A DNA stretch of 64,000 nucleotides, taken from NCBI GenBank assembly GCA_022457155.1, contig JAJGOT010000475.1:422001-486000 (forward strand). The letters are read 5' to 3'. Made by a program: the position numbers and the translations under genes. Below the pieces are notes generated by a model that saw nothing but the letters and a program-made list of their open reading frames with translations, had not been told where the DNA came from and did not search any database. Positions within the stretch are counted from its first letter, which is position 1, and every line of letters starts with the position of its first letter. The DNA comes from Cladopsammia gracilis. Lineage: Eukaryota > Cnidaria > Anthozoa > Scleractinia > Dendrophylliidae. Below, piece by piece: positions 52,755 through 63,217 of the stretch.

Positions 52755-53640
52755 TTACAGTTTCCAGCACAAAAAATATTTATTTTAGAAGTTTTCTTTG
52801 TTGTAACAAAACTTGACGCCAGTGCTTTTGTCAGTGTATTGGTTTGACATTTTGTGTAGGACATGTGACAGAACACTAGGTCCACAGAAGAAAACTCCAA
52901 TGTCCATCCTAGAAAGAAGAAGAAGAAAAACATAATATTCAGATGTCAGTGAAAATAAACCTGAAACGTGACAGAGAAGTACAAACTTGGTCCCAATGCT
53001 GTTAAAAGACTGATTGAAGGAAACAGTCCATGTCCCCAGAGCATTCAGTTTCTGGACCATGCAAGATGTGACAAGCCCCAAGAGGGGTGGATGTCGAATT
53101 AGCCACTCCTAATTGTTTTGTGCTATGGTGGAGATTGGAGTTAATGTTGGTTAAGGGGACCAGTACCTATACCAATGGTGGATTTATGGAGGGCCCGCCT
53201 GCTTTACCTATCCAAAGGAAAAATTTTTCAATCATTTTCACTCCCCACTTATTCACTCAAACCCCCCTCCCCCATTCACTCTACCCCCTCCCTTATTCAC
53301 TCAACACCCCCCATACACTCACCCCCATCCCTTATTCACTCAACCCCCCTATACACTCACCCCCATCCCTTATTCACTCAACACCCCCACCCCCATACAC
53401 TCACCCCCATCCCTTATTCACTCAACCCCCCTATACACTCACCCCCATCCCTTATTCACTCAAGGAAGGAAGGAAGGAAGGAAGGGGGAGGGAGGGAGGG
53501 AGGAATGAATGAATGAGTGTGTTAATGAAGGAATGATTTAATGCTTGATCAATTGATTAATTGACTGACTGATTGATTGAAGGAAGGGAGGAATGAATGA
53601 ATGCCTTTAAGTGTCCATCTTACACAGCGGTAGAGAACCA
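52755..53640. repeat. Segment B middle flank with ACTCA-CCCC minisatellite
   Basis: Sequence to 53230 has no counterpart in segment A and no recognised gene. From 53240 to 53462 a minisatellite of TTATTCACTCAACCCCC and CATACACTCACCCCCATCCC units runs into GGAA and GAAT simple repeats. Open frames across the minisatellite are artefacts. Confidence 0.65.
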
Positions 53641-53650
53641 CTAAATAGGG

Positions 53651-54051
53651 TATGTACTTGGTGTATCCCTTATTATTTTGTATTTAAACACTTAGTTTTT
53701 ATTTCAGAAGAAAAAGAAGATAAAAACAGCAGAATAGGGAATCGAACCGGGGCCGTATGATCTACTCCATGCACACTATCCACTACACCACCGAGGACTA
53801 GCTGCCGGAATTTGTAATTTTTAAGGGATATAAGATAATATGCTGTTAGCCCAGACCATATATAAGAACTAACCCTTTCGATACACTGGAAATAGTGGAA
53901 TCAGTGCTTAAACCTAAATACTAAAATCAGTGCTTCAACCCTAGATACTGTAATCCGACCCTAAATTACACTGCAATATATCTAAATACATTACAATAAG
54001 GGAAACATGAAGTACCATACATTATGATCAGGGATACACCAAGTACCTAGG
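53651..54051. mobile_element. TIR element with 10-bp target duplication, carrying a tRNA-like segment
   Basis: CTAAATAGGG flanks it on both sides (53641-53650, 54052-54061); segment A reads CTAAATAGGGATTAAATGAT without interruption. Ends contain GTACTTGGTGTATCCCT and the inverted AGGGATACACCAAGTAC. A 9-10-bp duplication fits Mutator-like elements. On the minus strand at 53736-53808 it carries a tRNA-like block (see separate entry). Confidence 0.8.
53736..53808 (-). pseudogene. tRNA-like sequence inside the TIR element
   Basis: Read on the minus strand it has an A-box-like TGGTGTAGTGGATAG and a B-box GGTTCGATTCC at near-tRNA spacing. The anticodon arm does not fold well. It could be a captured tRNA or SINE head; I would not call a functional tRNA. 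Confidence 0.5.
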
Positions 54052-54509
54052 CTAAATAGGGATTAAATGATGCTTCTATTACAGACTGTAGATTGTATAT
54101 GTATATATAGGACGTATGTTATTAGTACGTGCTTCCTGCTGTCTTCTTCTTAATAATCTTTGCATGCGACTTTACATTGTCTTGTCCTTTCTTCCTAAAA
54201 TTCTTCACCTCGTTGTTTCTTGTTGTCCTGTTCTTTCTTTCTAAACGTCTTTACCTTACTTTGCAAAAAACGTCTGGAATGAAAACATGGGGCCATACTA
54301 ACATAGCAACGTAGTAAGCAAAAACGTCTTACATGAGGGCACGGGTCATATAAACACGGGACCGTGCAAACGTATTATGCAAAAAAACGTCGAAAACATG
54401 GGGCCGTACTAACATAGTAACGTACTAAGCAAAAACGTCTTACATGAAGACACGGGAACGTGCAAACGTATTATGCAAAAAACGTCTGGAATGAAAACAT
54501 ACTAACATA

Positions 54510-55027
54510 CAGTGGAATCCCGATTAAAAGGATATGCCAAGGGAGCAGTGAAATTATATCGTTATATCGAGGTATCGTTATATCGAGACTCCCGATATAA
54601 CCGTAAAATAGCCGAAAATATCGTTATATCGGGGTATTGAAATCCCGGCGATGTATACGTTTTGTCACAAGAAGGAGTCAAAGATGCTAAAACTGAGAGA
54701 ACTATTAAATTACAAGGAGGATAAAGAGGCATCGTAAACTGAAAGCTGTTGACAGAAACGTTACAGATTACTGTACTCGATTGCTGTAATGTTATTGTAT
54801 TGAATTCAATGTTTTGCTTAAATTGTAACTGTGTACTGATACTGTATTATCGTTATATCGGGGAAGATTTTACGCTCCGTGCGGTAAATTCTCATCGTTA
54901 TATCGGGAATATCGTTATATCGAAGATCGTTCTATCGGGGTTCTGTCCCATACATTTTACTGTAACTTTTGCCGGGACATAGTATGTTCATCGTTATACC
55001 GAGGATCGTTATATCGGGGTTCCACTG
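54510..55027. mobile_element. Pogo/Tigger-like MITE with TA duplication and empty sites
   Basis: Ends CAGTGGAATCCCGATTAAAA and TTATATCGGGGTTCCACTG; TA lies at both borders (54508-54509, 55028-55029). Segments A and C are uninterrupted at the same spot (CTAACATAATAACG near 43191; CAACACAATAACG near 61072). The interior is full of ATCGTTATATCG blocks. The 77-codon frame inside has no transposase likeness. Confidence 0.88.
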
Positions 55028-55577
55028 TAATAACGTTCTAAGCAAAAACGTTTTACATGAAGACACGGGACCGTGCAAATGTATCAATACAAAAACGTCT
55101 TGAATGAAAACACGGAACCATACTAACGTACTTTCACATTATGCAAAATGAACACAAACTGTGGTACACAAGTGAGCGTGTCCCTACTGGTTTCTTGTGA
55201 ACGACACCTGTACACTCCCAATATTTGTGTAAACATCATTTTTTTAGTTATTGAAAAGTGCAGCTCTTGCGGGCTTTTTATACACAATGAAATACGTTTA
55301 TATTGAGAAAATTGTACTGCCACAACAAAACGACATCATACTGCGCTACCAGTACTTTTCTCACTTACATAAACTAATAATACATACAGTAACACAACTA
55401 ATCGACCAGTAACAGAGATACGTTTAGTACAAGTTACAAAGTACTTAAAAAGAGAAAGAAATGTCGTAGTTTTGAGACGAATAAAGGTTGATATAATTTC
55501 TAGCTACTATTTATAACAATTATGAAAAATACAACCCTAATAAAAGAACGACATAAAACTTTCACTAGAACAGAATT

Positions 55578-56360
55578 AAGGGTGGATAATATTGCCAAAC
55601 AATGCCTTTACCTGTCTAAAGAAATGGCAGGAAAAAATCAATTGAGCTTACAGCTGTAATGCAAAAAGTTGATTCTTTATGTAAAGCTTCGAATCAAAAT
55701 ATTTCCACTTTAGATATTAAAAATCCAAATACCCTTATTACACGTATTCGATTAACTGTTAACACAACTTCAGTTAGTCATCAACTACATCTGTTAAATA
55801 AAAAGCTTAAATTCTATTCCTCCTTAAAAAAGGATTGCCATAAGGCCGCAGACTTCTTGGATTCGATAAAAAATCCCCTTCACAAAAAGCAAATAAATAA
55901 ATTTCGCCTTGGAAACCATAAATTAAGAATTGAAACTGGCAGACACAACAAGACACCCGAACATTTAAGAATCTGTTCCTTCTGTAACTTAAATGAAATT
56001 GAAGACGAATCACATTTTCTATTCACCTGCCATCATCACAACAATTTACGCAAGAAATATTTCAGTGAAATAAATGATAGATATCAAAATTTTAATAATC
56101 TAGACAATAATTCTAAAATCTTGCTTCTCTTTAACAGCACTGATCCTTTTGTCTGTAGGACTACCGCTGCTTATATTTATAATTCAATGTTAAATCGACA
56201 ATCTATGTTAATTTAATAATCAGATATACCCGTTTCTTTCTTTTTCTTTGTTGTTGTCGTTATACTTACATGTAATACTTAATACGTACTACTTGTATAG
56301 GTAATACCATGTATTTATATGGGAATACCGAAATAAATTGTTGTTGTTGTTGTTGTTGTT
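55578..56360 (+). mobile_element. LINE 3' fragment with (TTG)n tail and GAATT target duplication
   Basis: A 185-codon frame (55659-56216) resembles the C-terminal region of non-LTR retrotransposon ORF2: RLGNHKLRIETGRHNKTPEH, then CSFCNLNEIEDESHFLFTC with a Cys-Cys-His-Cys knuckle. The copy ends with AATAAATTG and TTG repeats; GAATT flanks both sides (55573-55577, 56361-56365). Segments A and C lack it. It is a severely 5'-truncated insertion. Confidence 0.85.
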
Positions 56361-57321
56361 GAATTCTTTCATAAACAAAATGCAACAAAGAAACTGCTGA
56401 CTTAGGTTAACGAATAGAATGGCTGAACGATATATTTGCGTTTCTATAACATATCAAAATATCTTATTGAAACGCATGCGATATCGAGCTTTTTTTTTAA
56501 ACTAACACAGTTAAATCTGAAGAGTCTCATATCTTCTCACAATGACGATCACGATGTAACGCGAATTGTTGCGTCTGTTTTAACAGCGCTTTTTCCAAAA
56601 TCTTTTCCACAGGTTTACATATATTCACATTTATTGTAATTATTTTTTAGACACATACAAGAGTCAGAGGATCCTTTCATGCAGTTATAAGCAACTACTT
56701 TCGTCTACAAAGAAAACAAATATGTGTAACATCTAAACTAGGAAACAATGTTGCGGAAACATTGTTGTTGAAGCAAGCCTTTCCCAGTTTAGCCGCTCGA
56801 GAAACATTTGTCACGAACGCAAACTTGGCTTCCCTCGCGGACGCAAGGAAACGTTATTGAATCAAGTCAAAAGCATATTCTTGTTTCCCAGACGCAAGAA
56901 AACGTTTATTGAATCGAGTCAAAAACAGTTCTTGTTTCCCGGACGCAAATTTTGCTTCCCAGATGCAAGGAAATCTTATTGAATCAAGTCCAGAACATTC
57001 TTGCTTCCATTTTGCTTCAGAAACAAATGTGCCATATTAAAAAAAAAACCAAGGTTTCCGCAACAATGTTTCCCAGTTTAACTAGGCCCTAAAGTGTTTG
57101 ATTTGCTTTTGTTTATCGAAGCCTCAAGTGTGAACTACCTCCGTAACTTGAACCGTGAATTTACTTCCATCGACAGGCTGTAACATTGAACACACTCTTA
57201 TAACCTTAAAAACTACAGTGAATCACTTAATATTTGTAAAACAATGTCATTATACGTTGTTTTTTGTGTGAGTTGAGATCATCAACTACCTCTTACTCAA
57301 ACCTTCTGTCCACAGTCCAAA

Positions 57322-57993
57322 CTACTGCAAGTCCTTGACCATGAAATTTCTGCGTTCATAGTAAAAGTGCTCACGCGAATCCATCCAGGAATTGACTACT
57401 TTCTGAATACAACTTGCCGATAGTGGATGCATGGATCTTTTATCATCGTGGTAGCCATCTTTTGCTGGATTGAACACGCCTGAATTGATCTTGAATACTC
57501 CGTTCATCACGGAGAAACCTTCAGCGTTGACATTCCTTGCTGTGCATTTTTCGCCAAACGCACTTCTGTAAACAGCGCCATGTACTTGGCCTGGGCTTTG
57601 CTGTTGATACTTCTTGAATTTCTCAGTTGCGGTATCCATAATTACAAGATATCCACTCTTGCATCGTGTGCCGTTCGCGGTCTGCCACTGTGACTTGCCA
57701 TCGCACGAGTAAATGATGACGCCTGCGTAACTGTACTTACTTCCTTGATATGCATCTGACTTGCAGGAGATATGGATCGTCTCAACAGAGAAAGAAGGAA
57801 GATCAGCGCTTGTTGGATGGGCTGGATTTGGGTTGCACACCAGTGCGCTTCGATCGTCTGGCATTGTAATACAGCTTGCTAATTCCACACCATCATCATC
57901 CTCGTCGTCACTACCTCCATCACTACTTCCAGCAACATCGCGACGAGCATCAAGTTTGCCTGTCACTGGGTGAAAGAAAAGTTCTTCATCCAT
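57322..57993 (-). CDS. Uncharacterised paired-family protein, minus member of pair B
   Basis: Intronless, 223 residues, family not recognised. It starts MDEELFFHPVTGKLDARRDV, then a Ser/Asp-rich acidic run (SSDGGSDDEDDDG), a Pro-rich link (CNPNPAHP) and the shared domain from about residue 78 (SFSVETIHISC) to KDLQ at the end. Six or more Cys are conserved with the other copies. The domain has mixed polar sequence with regular short hydrophobic stretches (AGVIIYSC, GYLVIMDT), suggesting a beta-rich fold; that is inference. The gene stands head to head with the plus-strand member at 58586, 592 bp away. Confidence 0.82.
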   Translation of the reverse strand: MDEELFFHPVTGKLDARRDVAGSSDGGSDDEDDDGVELASCITMPDDRSALVCNPNPAHPTSADLPSFSVETIHISCKSDAYQGSKYSYAGVIIYSCDGKSQWQTANGTRCKSGYLVIMDTATEKFKKYQQQSPGQVHGAVYRSAFGEKCTARNVNAEGFSVMNGVFKINSGVFNPAKDGYHDDKRSMHPLSASCIQKVVNSWMDSREHFYYERRNFMVKDLQ

Positions 57994-58585
57994 TCCTCGA
58001 ACCCAAAATATTTCCGTGCTGTTAAGTTCTAACCTGCCGTGGATTAAAAAAAGAAATAATTCATCAAATACAAGCAGCTGCTCTGCTATTCAATGAAGAC
58101 TTTATGCATCTGTTTTCCGAGAAAAAGAGGATGTCGACAAAACAAAACGACATTTGAATATTCACAAATCCAACCATTTGACCTTTTTTGGGTCGTCACG
58201 CCAGAAGTTAAAAAATCCAGGATGAACTACTAGATAATGCGGAATATGCGATATTACAAGGCTTATCATCGTAAAATACTGCGACGAAGATTTACATATA
58301 AGTTCAAAATAAACATAATCTTGCCTTAAATGCTGTGTATTGTCGTCCTTGCAGCTGAAAATTTTTTATAGTCGCAGTCTTTTATGGTGCCCTGTGGCGT
58401 GACGAGCCTGTCAACGTTTAAGGCGAGAAGCAGGATGGGGTTTTCCCAAAAAATCCCCCGCCCCCGCGAACACGCAAGCTAACGGAAATAGAAACTGAAA
58501 CAGCTTATAGTTGGTGGGCAAGTTTCACTTTCTGTTAAATCGATCTCTCTTCCGTTACGGCAAGGAGTTACTTCTGGTTTAAATA
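57994..58585. promoter_or_regulatory. Bidirectional promoter of pair B with kappaB-like and ISRE-like sites
   Basis: 592 bp between divergent start codons. GGGGTTTTCC (58437-58446) fits the NF-kappaB consensus GGGRNNYYCC. GAAATAGAAACTGAAA (58485-58500) is three GAAANN hexamers in a row, containing the ISRE core GAAANNGAAACT. AGTTTCACTTTC (58521-58532) is a second perfect core in inverted orientation. The order and spacing recur in pair C. Motif matches are seen; binding by IRF or Rel proteins is inferred. Confidence 0.6.
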
Positions 58586-59353
58586 ATGGCTGAAAAACCA
58601 ACACGCAACAGTGATACCATTGTATGTGTTGACATGCAGAGGAGAGGCAGTGGAGGCTTTCATGCAAGCGTTATGTCGACGCCAAGAGATCGACGCAAAT
58701 TGATAAGCAGCCCAAACCCAGATGACATAGTATCTGCTTATGAGCGTCCTTCTTTCTCCGTTGAGACGATCCATATCTCCTGCAATTCAGATGCATACCA
58801 AGGAAGTAAGTACTGTTACGCAGGCGTCATCATTTACTCGTGCGATGGCAAGTCACAGTGGCAGACCGCGAACGGCACACGTTGTAAGAGTGGATATCTT
58901 GTAATTATGGATACCGCAACTGAAAAAGTAACGAAGTATCAACAAAAAAGCCCAGGCCAAGTACATGGCGCTGTGTACAGAAGTGCTTTTGGCGAAGAAT
59001 GCACAACAAGGAATGTCAACGCTGAAGGTTTCTCCGTGATGAACGGAGAATTCAAGATCAATTCAAGCGTGTTCAATACAGCAGAAGATGGTTACCACGA
59101 TGATAAAAGATCCATGCATCCTCTATCGGCGCGCTGTATTCAGAAGGTTGTTAATTCGTGGATGAACTCCAGAGAACACTTTTATAGTCGCAGAAATTTT
59201 GCGGTCGAGGACTTGCTCAGAGATACTCAGCAAGTCGTGTTCCCTCCCGTTGTCGCCCAAAACTTAAGCGACCTTCAAAAGGCGGAAATCATGATAAACG
59301 CTGCTATTGCAGTAGTAAATGTACTGAAAGAGTCGCAATGCTTACAGCAATAA
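58586..59353 (+). CDS. Uncharacterised paired-family protein, plus member of pair B
   Basis: Intronless, 255 residues, family not recognised. The N-terminal 57 residues (MAEKPTRNSDTIVCVDMQRR ... STPRDRRKL) differ from the minus-strand type and are basic rather than acidic. The shared domain then runs from SFSVETIHISC (about residue 58) to NSWMNSREHFYSRRNF (about residue 202). An extra C-terminal tail of about 45 residues (LRDTQQVVFPPVV, LQKAEIMINAAIAVVNVL) may form a helix. The start ATG is in AATAATGG context. An ATTAAA signal is at 59520-59525. Nucleotide similarity to the minus-strand copies is very high within the domain, so gene conversion between inverted neighbours is possible. Confidence 0.82.
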   Translation: MAEKPTRNSDTIVCVDMQRRGSGGFHASVMSTPRDRRKLISSPNPDDIVSAYERPSFSVETIHISCNSDAYQGSKYCYAGVIIYSCDGKSQWQTANGTRCKSGYLVIMDTATEKVTKYQQKSPGQVHGAVYRSAFGEECTTRNVNAEGFSVMNGEFKINSSVFNTAEDGYHDDKRSMHPLSARCIQKVVNSWMNSREHFYSRRNFAVEDLLRDTQQVVFPPVVAQNLSDLQKAEIMINAAIAVVNVLKESQCLQQ

Positions 59354-60700
59354 CTTGCTCTTGTACTCTTGGAAAAAAACTGCCGCATTAACTTGATATC
59401 AGCTTTCTCGAGGAGTAAGCTAGGAGTAGAAAGAGCTGACTTGAGGTACACTGGGAAATTGTAACTTTGTTGTTTTTAATCAGTCTTTAACTCAGTATCT
59501 TTTTTTACAAAGATTTTGCATTAAACATACGATTTTTCTTGTTTTTACTTAGTTAATTTTGCATTATACCTGTTAGTGTACAGAATGTTTTACTTTTAGT
59601 TTCACTCAGTTTTGTACTGGATGATTAGACTAATGAAGTACTGGCCTACTGTCTATATTACGGGTATATTACGAACTCGCAATTAACCATCTTGATAGCT
59701 TGGTAGTTCAGTGGATAGAGCATTGCACCGGTATCGCAAGGTCATGGGTTCGAATCCCGTTCATGCCTGAATTTTTGCAGGTTGCTTTTTCAACTGCTTA
59801 AGTTGAGAGCACACTGCGATGATCACAAATTTCATGTTTATCCGCAGTTCAAATATATGATTTTCATACTATAATACGGTGAGTGGCCCAAAAGAATCAA
59901 ACACGAATCAATTTCCCAAAACTACTATAGTCTAGTTTATTCAATTTTACTGGCCAAAATAAAACTGCACTGACCAGGAGGAAATTGGCTCATATTTAGC
60001 TAAATTATGTAACAGTTAAGAAAGACTGCAATCCAGCATCATGGCTGCTCATAGAGCCCAGGTCATGGAGACACAGAGATTTGAGTTGCGCATGACATAG
60101 CCTCAATTTATGAATCTGTTTATGAGTTTTGAAAAGGTCTTCATTTTAAAAGCCTCAGAAATAGATATCTGTAAAGTGTACCCAATAAGATGGGCAAGCA
60201 ATTCTGAATGCACAAAGTTTCATTTTCAAGAATTTCTGCAAGCCAAAATAGGCCAAAATAGACATATTTCCAAACCTCCGCAGGACAAGTCTTATTTTTT
60301 GAAGGCCAATTGTTGACCACTCTTAGCATGTGTCAAGCCTTGTATTATACTTTGTGGTCATGGAATCTGTACCATGTAAGTTCTTAAAATACTGTAATTA
60401 TTAAATTAATATCTCAAACTTCTGCTTCGGCATCTGATTTTATTTCTTTCAAATAACAAACTAGGAACTAGAGAGTAAGTGTACTGAGTGGCCTGTGTGT
60501 TTTAACTATCGGCTCTCCCTTAGCACCCAGCTGATCGCTTTTTCGTCCAAGAACTTCACTGGACCCAACCACAATCTCGGCCTTTTTAAGATGAAATTCC
60601 TTGCGAACCATTGACAACTCCACATTGTTTGAGTGGGTATTCTTGATTGATTGATTAATTGATTGATTGACTGATTGACTGAATGGATGGATGGAGGGAG
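59354..60700. other. 3' flank of pair B plus-strand gene
   Basis: It contains the candidate poly(A) signal ATTAAA (59520), a tRNA-derived SINE (59694-59826) and otherwise AT-rich sequence without a recognised gene. Simple GATT and GGAA repeats near 60645-60710 mark the start of segment C. Confidence 0.55.
59694..59826 (+). mobile_element. tRNA-derived SINE
   Basis: The head has an A-box-like TGGTAGTTCAGTGGATAGAG and a B box GGTTCGAATCC with tRNA-like spacing; the anticodon loop position would read GGT (Thr-like) but position 33 is not T and the acceptor ends do not pair. The body continues with GCCTGAATTTTTGCAGG and CAACTGCTTAAGTTG, short inverted blocks typical of SINE bodies. From memory this resembles an abundant anthozoan SINE, a recognition that I cannot test here. 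Confidence 0.7.
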
Positions 60701-60709
60701 GAAGGAAGG

Positions 60710-62548
60710 AACAAATGAATGCCTTGTAAGTGTCAATCTTACACAGTAGTAGAGAACCACTAAATAGCGATTAAATGATGCTTCTATTACAAACTGTAGA
60801 TTGTATATATATGATGTGTGTTATTGGTACGTGTTTCCTGCTTTCTTCTTCTTAATAATCTTTGTATGCGCTTAACATTGCCTTGTCCTTTCTTCCTAAA
60901 ACTCTTAACTTTGTTGTTTCTTGTTGTCCTGTTCTTACTTTCTAAAAGAACGTGAAAACATGGGGCCGTACTATACCAAGCAAAAACGTCTTACATGAAG
61001 ACACGGGACCGTGCAAACGTATTATGCAAAAAACGTCTGGAATGAGAACATGGGGCCGTACCAACACAATAACGTACTAAGCAAAAACGTTTTACATGAA
61101 GACACGGGACCGTGTAAACGTATTATGCAAAATGAACACACACAAACTGTTGTACACAAGTGAGCGTGTCCCCACTGACTTCTTGTGAACGCCAGACACC
61201 TGTACACTCCCAATACTTGTGTAAACATAATTTCTTTTTAGTTATTGAGAAGTGCAGCTCTTGCAGGCTTTTTGTACACAATGAAATACGTTTATAATGA
61301 GAAAATTGCACTGCCACAACAAAACGACATCATACTGCGTTACAAGTACTTTTCTCACTTACATAAACTAATAATACAGTAACACAACTTCTCGTCCAGT
61401 AACATAGATACGTTTAGTACAAGTTACGCACTGCAAAGTACATAAAATAAGAAAGAATTGTCGTAGTTTTGAGACGAATAAAGGTTGATATAATTTCTAG
61501 CTACTTCTTATAATAATGAAAAGTACAATCCTAAGAAAAGAACGACATAAAACTTTCACTAGAACAGAAGGAATTCTTTCATAAACAAAATTCAACAAAG
61601 AAACTGTTGACTTAGATTAACGAACTTTGTTTTTAAACTAATACAGGAAAATCTGCAAAGTCTCTCCTCACAATGACAACCATGTCGTGCGCATATTGCA
61701 CAATGTAACGCGAATTGTTGCGTCTGTTTTATCAGCGCTTTATAGCAACGGAAGTGTTCCAAAATCTTTTCCACAGGTTTACACATATACACATTTGTTG
61801 TAATTATTTTTTAGACACATACAAGAGTCAGAGTATCCTTTTATGGACTTAAAAGCAACTATTTTTTTCGTCTATGCAAAGAAAACAACATGTGTAACAT
61901 CTAATTAGGCCCGGTTCAAACGTCGAACTTCACATGTGTCGAATCTACTGCAAATGAGCAAGAACAATAGATTTTGCTCATTTGCATTAGATTCGGCACA
62001 TGTGAAGTTCGACGTTTGAACCGGGCCTAAACTAGGAAACAATGTTGAGGAAACATTGCTGCAAAAGTAAGCCTTTCCCAGTTTAGCCGCTCGAGAAAGA
62101 TTTGTCACGAACGCAAATTTCGCCTCCCGTGCGGACGCAAGGAATTTTTATTGAATCAAGTCAATAACATTCTTGTTTCCCGGACGCAAATTTTGCTTCC
62201 CAGATGCAAGGAAATCTTATTGAATCGCGTCCAAAACATTCTTGCTTCCCGCGCACGCAAAGTTTGCCCCAGAAACAAATATGCCATATGAAAAGAAACA
62301 ATGCATTTTCCGCGACAATGCCAGACCCTAACATGTTTGAATTTCGTTTATCGAAGCCTGAAGTGTGTACTACCTTCGTAACTTGAACCGTGAAGCTTAC
62401 AGGCTGTAACAATGAACACACACTTATAGCCATAAAAACTACAGTGAATCATTTGGTATTTGTAAGACAACGTCATTATACGTTGTTTTCATGTGTGAGT
62501 TGAGATCATCAACTTTCTCTTACTGAAATCTTCTGTCCACAGTCCAAA
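60710..62548. repeat. Segment C: 3' flank of the minus-strand family gene
   Basis: Third copy of the flank seen at 42830-44982 and 53590-57321 (CAATCTTACACAG, CTAAATAGCGATTAAATGAT, CTTCCTGCTTTCTTCTTCTT order). It is the shortest and has the fewest insertions. A palindromic MITE (61906-62029) is private to it. Confidence 0.8.
61906..62029. mobile_element. 124-bp palindromic MITE in segment C
   Basis: TTAGGCCCGGTTCAAACGTC and GACGTTTGAACCGGGCCTAA are exact complements; the arms cover almost the whole element (ACTTCACATGTGTCGAATCT / AGATTCGGCACATGTGAAGT). Segment A reads GCATCTAAACTAGGAAAC here, so it is a recent insertion. The exact target duplication is ambiguous. Confidence 0.85.
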
Positions 62549-63217
62549 CTACTGCAAGTCCTTGACCTTAAAATTTCTGTATTTATAAAAGTGCTCACGC
62601 GCATCCATCCAGGAATAAACAACCTTCTGAATACAACTTGCCGATAGAGGATGCATGGATCTTTTATCATCGTGGTAGCCATCTTTTGCTGGATTGAACA
62701 CGCCTGAATTGATCTTGAATACTCCGTTCATCACAGAGAAACCTTCAGCGTTGACATTCCTTGCTGTGCATTCTTCGCCAAAAGCACTTCTGTAAACGGC
62801 GCCATGTACTTGGCCTGGGCTTTGCTGTTGATAACTCTTGAATTTCTCAGTTGCGGTATCCATAATTACAAGATATCCACTCTTGCAGCGTGTGCCGTTC
62901 GCGGTCTGCCACTGTGACTTGCTATCGCACGAGTAAATGATGACGCCTGCGTAACGGTACTTACTTCCTCGATATGCATCTGACTTGCAGGAGATATGGA
63001 TGGTCTCAACAGAAAAAGAAGGAAGATCAGCGCATGTTGGATGGGCTGGATTTGGGTTGCACACCAATGCACTTCGATCGTCTGGCATTGAAATACAGCT
63101 TGCTAATTCCACACCATCATCATCCTCGTCGTCACTACCTCCATCACTACTTCCAGCAATATCGCGACGAACATCGAGTTTGCCTGTCACTGGGTGAAAG
63201 AAAAGTTCTTCATCCAT
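62549..63217 (-). CDS. Uncharacterised paired-family protein, minus member of pair C
   Basis: Intronless, 222 residues, nearly identical to the 57322-57993 product; differences are scattered substitutions (for example Ala to Val in GKLDVRRD, Cys for Ser in HPTCADLP, DSKSQWQ for DGKSQWQ) and one residue fewer near the end (FYKYRNFKVKDLQ). The acidic N-terminus and all shared-domain blocks are intact. It stands head to head with 63812, 594 bp away. Function unknown. Confidence 0.82.
   Translation of the reverse strand: MDEELFFHPVTGKLDVRRDIAGSSDGGSDDEDDDGVELASCISMPDDRSALVCNPNPAHPTCADLPSFSVETIHISCKSDAYRGSKYRYAGVIIYSCDSKSQWQTANGTRCKSGYLVIMDTATEKFKSYQQQSPGQVHGAVYRSAFGEECTARNVNAEGFSVMNGVFKINSGVFNPAKDGYHDDKRSMHPLSASCIQKVVYSWMDAREHFYKYRNFKVKDLQ

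Larger units (their letters stand above)
54052..57321. repeat. Segment B: 3' flank of the minus-strand family gene
   Basis: Paralogous to 42840-44982 and 60760-62548, with private insertions at 54510-55027 and 55578-56360. It contains the diverged AAAACGTCTTACATGA repeats and the AACTAGGAAACAATGTTGCG-ended MITE (about 56737-57090). No gene is recognised apart from the LINE remnant. Confidence 0.75.

Noticed and set aside
53087..53516. ORFs with repeated IHSPPSLIHSTP motifs
   Set aside because: These translate the minisatellite at 53240-53462 in two frames; not a protein-coding signal.
59694..59767. Functional tRNA-Thr gene
   Set aside because: The A and B boxes are good but the acceptor stem does not pair and the base before the anticodon is not T; a SINE body follows.
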